Part shown: positions 29,771 through 32,329 of the stretch, in pieces
Layout of the letters: each line of letters opens with the position of its first letter
Position numbering within the stretch: position 1 is the first letter of the stretch
DNA from: an uncultured Kiritimatiellota bacterium
GTDB lineage: Bacteria; Verrucomicrobiota; Kiritimatiellia; RFP12; UBA1067
Length of the DNA: 32,329 nucleotides
Reading direction: 5' to 3'
Assembly: GCA_934635045.1 (NCBI GenBank)
Contig: CAKTZA010000045.1
Coordinates: 1 to 32,329, forward strand
Made by a program: the position numbers and the translations under genes
The notes under the pieces: generated by a model
Database searches by the model: none
What the model was told of the DNA's origin: nothing
The model's input: the letters and a program-made list of their open reading frames with translations, nothing else

Positions 29771-30337
29771 TCAGAAGTTGCCGGCGACGGCGTTCATCGT
29801 CGTGCCGAGTTTCTTGACGGTCGAGGCGGAGGCGTTGTAGGTCGCGTCGCGCCGCGAGAGGAGCGACTGCAGCGCAATCATCTGCTCCTGGTTGCTCGTC
29901 GAGGCCGCGCTCATCGCGTCCGTGAGCTGGCGGTAGAGGCGCGTGCGCTGGTCGGCCGTCGTCAGCTTCGCCGGCACGGCGTCGTAGCCGAGGCCGACCT
30001 CGATTGCGAGGAAGTCGCGGTACGTCGTCACCGTCGGCACTTTCGTCGGCACGTAGGACGAGCGCGACAGGTTCAGCGTCGCGTTCAGGGAGCTGCGGCC
30101 CAGGATGCTCTCGCCGACCTCGGCCAGAATCTCCAGCCAGGCCGCCGAGGCGTTGATCTCGTTCATCTTCAGGACGCTCTGGCTCTCGATGATCGAGGCC
30201 CGCCGGATGCAGACGGCCATCATCAGCTGGCCGAGCGTCAGCCCCTCGGCGCCGTGGAAGGCGTAGAGGTCAATCTCGTTCGCGCCCTCGGGCGCATAGG
30301 CGTTGACGCCGATCTTCTCGACTTGGATGGCGGACAT
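29771..30337 (-). CDS. EspA-like secreted coiled-coil protein, paralogue 2
   Basis: A 188-residue protein from the ATG at 30337. The N-terminal helix reads LTLGQLMMAVCIRRASIIES followed by VLKMNEINASAAW, very like EspA (ILMFAYMYQAQSDLSIAKF then DMNEAS). The C-terminal helix reads MIALQSLLSRRDATYNASAS. The middle (NATLNLSRSSYVPTKVPTV) is unlike the other two copies. It starts 5 bases after the stop of paralogue 1. There are no cysteine or membrane motifs. Confidence 0.62.
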   Translation of the reverse strand: MSAIQVEKIGVNAYAPEGANEIDLYAFHGAEGLTLGQLMMAVCIRRASIIESQSVLKMNEINASAAWLEILAEVGESILGRSSLNATLNLSRSSYVPTKVPTVTTYRDFLAIEVGLGYDAVPAKLTTADQRTRLYRQLTDAMSAASTSNQEQMIALQSLLSRRDATYNASASTVKKLGTTMNAVAGNF

Positions 30338-30342
30338 GGCCG

Positions 30343-30897
30343 TTACATGTTCTTGATGGTGTTGGCGCGCGTGTCGCCGACCGCCTGCATGAGCGAGGTC
30401 GCCGTCGAATACGACTCGTCGCGCTTGTCGACGAGGGACTGCAGGCGCGTCATGTCCTTCGAGCTCGCGTTGTTCAGCGAGTCGAGCTCGGTCTTGAGCA
30501 TCTGCTGGTAGTATTCGGCGGTGGACTTGTTCATGGTCAGCGTGCTGCCGACCACCATGCCGCCGGTGTAGCCGACCAAGCCGAGCCCGGCCTTCGCCTC
30601 GGCCGTCAGCGTGAGGGTCGACGTCTTGTTGCCGGTGTCGTCCGCGTCGGTGAACTTGGCCTGGATGTCGGCGACGATGGCGAGCGCGGCGCCAAGGCTG
30701 TCGAGCTTGCGGTTGCGCGTCGACATGCGCGTCGACATCGGCTCGATCTCCTTCTCGACCGTCGCCGCGCGCTGCTCCGAAACCTTGATCAGGAGATCCT
30801 GAAAGTCGACGCGCTGGCCGCCCAGCTCGTAGTCCACGACCTGAACGCCCCACGCCTTGAGGTTATCGCTGTTCACTTCGATTTTCGCAATCGCCAT
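30343..30897 (-). CDS. EspA-like secreted coiled-coil protein, paralogue 1 (first gene of the cluster)
   Basis: A 184-residue protein. The N-terminal region has FQDLLIKVSEQRAATVEKEI and the C-terminal helix DMTRLQSLVDKRDESYSTAT, ending in RANTIKNM. The core LQSLxxKRDxxY recurs in all three paralogues. The middle is Thr/Gly-rich (NKTSTLTLTAEAKAGLGLVG) and may form a surface domain. GGAGG lies 7-8 bases before the ATG and a strong extended -10 just upstream, so it should be the best expressed of the set, as expected for a structural filament or tip subunit. Confidence 0.62.
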   Translation of the reverse strand: MAIAKIEVNSDNLKAWGVQVVDYELGGQRVDFQDLLIKVSEQRAATVEKEIEPMSTRMSTRNRKLDSLGAALAIVADIQAKFTDADDTGNKTSTLTLTAEAKAGLGLVGYTGGMVVGSTLTMNKSTAEYYQQMLKTELDSLNNASSKDMTRLQSLVDKRDESYSTATSLMQAVGDTRANTIKNM

Positions 30898-30919
30898 CTT
30901 CTTTCCTCCGAACGCTTGA

Positions 30920-30925
30920 ATTATA
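30920..30925 (-). promoter_or_regulatory. Main T3SS promoter (extended -10)
   Basis: The minus strand reads TATGG-TATAAT in an AT-rich patch. No -35 resembling TTGACA is at the right distance. The start point would be near 30913, giving a leader of about 16 bases with GGAGG. All T3SS genes follow without a strong terminator. Confidence 0.6.
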
Positions 30926-30979
30926 CCATATATTTCATTCGGACGAGCGCGACAAAGGTTACGGCGTGCGGAGGTCGGT

Positions 30980-31009
30980 TTGACCGCGCACCGAGAAATA
31001 GCGTATAAT
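30980..31009 (+). promoter_or_regulatory. Promoter of the ABC permease gene
   Basis: TTGACC (30980-30985), an 18-base spacer and TATAAT (31004-31009). It is divergent from the T3SS promoter about 80 bases away. Confidence 0.65.
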
Positions 31010-31014
31010 GTCGC

Positions 31015-31032
31015 GTTCCTGTCCGCAGGAAC
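31015..31032 (+). promoter_or_regulatory. Hairpin in the 5' leader of the permease gene
   Basis: GTTCCTG-TCCG-CAGGAAC, a 7-base-pair perfect stem with a 4-base loop, begins at about the expected transcript 5' end and ends 11 bases before the ATG. No Shine-Dalgarno sequence is present. It may protect the mRNA 5' end or control translation. Confidence 0.4.
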
Positions 31033-31043
31033 GACTGACCGCC

Positions 31044-31979
31044 ATGCTGAAATACGTCCTTCGCCGCGTCCTTGAGATGATTCCGACCACCATCGGGATC
31101 CTGCTTCTGACGTTCGCGCTCTTCAACGTCGTCGGCGGCTCGCCCGCCGAGACGATTCTCGGCAAGAACGCCTCGGCCGCGTCCATTGCCGCGTTCAACC
31201 GCCAGTACGGCTACGACCGGCCGCTCGTCTTCGCGAAGGACAGCCAGTTCATCCGCTTCCTCGCCGACCTCGCAAAGGGCGACTTCGGCTATTCGGTCGA
31301 GAACGACGAGCCCGTCCTCGACGTGCTCGCGCGCGGCGTCGGGCCGTCCCTTTCGCTCACCGTGCCGATCCTCGTCGGCGGCGTCTTCGTCGGGCTCGTC
31401 CTCGCCGTCGGCGCGGCGGCCTGTCGCGGACGCGCCGTCGACCGGGTCGTCCTGCTCGGCTCGACCGTCCTCATGAGCGTCAACTACGTCGTCTGGGTGC
31501 TGGCGGGGCAGTTCTTCCTCTCCTACAAGGCGGGGCTCTTCCCCATCTGGGGCTACCAGAACGCCTTCTACCTCGCCCTGCCCGTCCTGATCGGCATCGT
31601 CTCGTCGCTCGGGACGGACGTCCGGTTCTTCCGCACGGCCCTCCTCGACGAGATCTACAAGCCCTACGTCCTCACCGCGCGCGCAAAAGGCCTCTCGCGC
31701 GTCACCATCCTGACGCGGCACGTCCTGCGCAACGCGCTCATCCCGATCGTCACCTACGTCTCGCTCGCGATTCCCGGACTCTTCGCCGGCTCACTGCTGC
31801 TGGAGAGCTTCTTCGGCATCCCCGGCCTCGGTTCCGTCTCGCTCAACGCGATCCATTCGGCGGACATGGCGGTCGTGCGGGCAGTCGTCGTCCTCGGCGC
31901 GCTCCTCTACCAGTTCGTCAACCTTGCGACCGACCTCGTCTACGCCGCCCTCGATCCGCGCGTGCGGCTGGCGCGGTAG
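31044..31979 (+). CDS. Oligopeptide/dipeptide-type ABC transporter permease (DppB/YejB-like)
   Basis: A 311-residue inner-membrane protein. The N-terminal KYVLRRVLEMIPTTIGILLL is typical of DppB/OppB, followed by five more membrane segments. The EAA loop is visible (YVLTARAKGLSRVTILTRHV), as is the LLLESFFGIPGLGSVSL motif near the C-terminus. Family length is normal. The next gene is on the opposite strand, so no DppC-type second permease or ATPase follows directly; they would have to be elsewhere. The ATG at 31044 starts the conserved N-terminus. Confidence 0.93.
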   Translation: MLKYVLRRVLEMIPTTIGILLLTFALFNVVGGSPAETILGKNASAASIAAFNRQYGYDRPLVFAKDSQFIRFLADLAKGDFGYSVENDEPVLDVLARGVGPSLSLTVPILVGGVFVGLVLAVGAAACRGRAVDRVVLLGSTVLMSVNYVVWVLAGQFFLSYKAGLFPIWGYQNAFYLALPVLIGIVSSLGTDVRFFRTALLDEIYKPYVLTARAKGLSRVTILTRHVLRNALIPIVTYVSLAIPGLFAGSLLLESFFGIPGLGSVSLNAIHSADMAVVRAVVVLGALLYQFVNLATDLVYAALDPRVRLAR

Positions 31980-31995
31980 CCACAGGGCTTGCGGA

Positions 31996-32015
31996 TTCCC
32001 GACGTCAAGCGGGAA
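31996..32015. terminator. Possible bidirectional terminator hairpin
   Basis: TTCCCG-acgtcaag-CGGGAA, a 6-base-pair stem between the convergent ends of the permease gene and the partial gene to its right. No T-run follows, so this is weak. Confidence 0.3.
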
Positions 32016-32044
32016 AGCGCGGCCCACGCCCCTGCAGCCGCGCG

Positions 32045-32329
32045 TCAGCGTGCGGACTCCGACCCGTCGTCCGGGACCGGGCGCGCGCCGGCGAAGGCCT
32101 TCTCGACGGCGTCGCGCGCGGCGTCCGTCTCGTGGTAGCGCAGGCGCCCGGCCCTCACCAGCGTGCCCTTGCCGTCGTCCAGCGCGTAGCGGGCTTCGCC
32201 GGACGTGTGCCAGTAGGCGACGACACGGCGTCCGTTGCGCTCGAAGAGGAAGGCGCGCAGCCCGGGCGCGTGCTCCTGTCCGCCGACCCTGACCTGCTCC
32301 CACTCGACGAGCTCGTACGCCCCCTCCGC
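32045..32329 (-). CDS. C-terminal fragment of an unidentified protein (runs off window)
   Basis: A frame open from the right edge to a TGA at 32045-32047, giving the last 94 residues. It is soluble, with strands such as LRAFLFERNGRRVVAYWHTS, then YALDDGKGTLVRAGRLRYHE, and ends in a polar tail (PVPDDGSESAR). The beta-rich AYWHTSG segment is reminiscent of C-terminal domains of some glycoside hydrolases, but that is a weak impression. The gene is convergent with the permease gene. Confidence 0.55.
   Translation of the reverse strand, partial: AEGAYELVEWEQVRVGGQEHAPGLRAFLFERNGRRVVAYWHTSGEARYALDDGKGTLVRAGRLRYHETDAARDAVEKAFAGARPVPDDGSESAR

Noticed and set aside
9718..30511. Several long plus-strand open frames opposite T3SS genes (e.g. 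9718-10890, 15358-16470, 22058-23983, 25270-27153, 28613-30511)
   Set aside because: Their composition (strings of R, D, H, V, L, E) is that of antisense shadows in high-GC DNA; the minus-strand frames have clear T3SS homology.
30921..31721. A 266-codon minus-strand frame opposite the ABC permease gene
   Set aside because: It is a shadow with no domain; the plus-strand permease is clear.

Overview
The window is about two-thirds G+C. It is dominated by one very long minus-strand gene cluster (about 30,900 down to 9,780) that encodes an essentially complete type III secretion system (T3SS). The basal-body gene order (D-E-F-G-I-J-K-L-N-O-P-Q-R-S-U, plus a W-SycN-X-V block) is close to the Yersinia Ysc layout, but sctT has moved to the upstream end. 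A fused SpoIIE/RsbW signalling protein, the glycine-rich surface protein and the CTCCGTG/CTCTGCG-type repeats suggest a free-living or host-associated member of the Planctomycetes-Verrucomicrobia-Chlamydiae group, perhaps Kiritimatiellota or Lentisphaerota. That assignment is an inference; no rRNA or marker gene is present to settle it.

Layout. 1-563 (-) is the N-terminal part of a secreted glycine-rich protein. 575-868 (-) is a STAS anti-sigma antagonist. 1060-1463 (-) is a ribbon-helix-helix-type antitoxin overlapping a truncated VapC/PIN toxin remnant. 1596-4859 (-) is a three-gene signalling operon: ECF sigma factor, solute-binding lipoprotein, and a membrane SpoIIE-type phosphatase fused to an RsbW-like kinase domain. 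5005-6442 (+) is pdxS-pdxT (vitamin B6). 6538-8015 is a divergent pair, a ferredoxin-like protein (-) and a Crp/Fnr regulator (+), sharing a perfect palindrome. 8045-9394 (-) is an AAA_14/DUF4143 ATPase with an elaborate operator-like upstream region. 9425-9780 holds no gene, only inverted repeats. 9781-30897 (-) is the T3SS. 31044-31979 (+) is an oligopeptide ABC permease. 32045-32329 (-) is the C-terminal end of an unidentified gene.

How the T3SS genes work together. Export gate: sctR, sctS, sctT, sctU, sctV. ATPase and sorting platform: sctN, sctL, sctO, sctQ and a gene at the sctK position. Rings: sctC (outer membrane), sctD and sctJ (inner membrane). Needle and inner rod: sctF and sctI, with chaperones sctE and sctG. 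Needle-length ruler: sctP. Gatekeeper: sctW with a SycN-like chaperone and an SctX-like candidate. Three tandem paralogues at the head of the cluster (29135-30897) look like secreted, EspA-like coiled-coil proteins and are the most plausible new tip or filament subunits. Most genes overlap or lie within 25 bases of each other. A strong extended -10 (TGG-TATAAT) precedes the first gene, so the cluster is probably one transcription unit of roughly 21 kb, perhaps with an internal promoter near 27,616.

The most unusual points are the three EspA-like paralogues, the SctP ruler built from in-frame expanded repeats that resemble intergenic repeats, an AIM24-like gene inserted between sctN and sctO, an SctQ that seems to lack the second SpoA domain, and the lack of recognisable pore-forming translocators.
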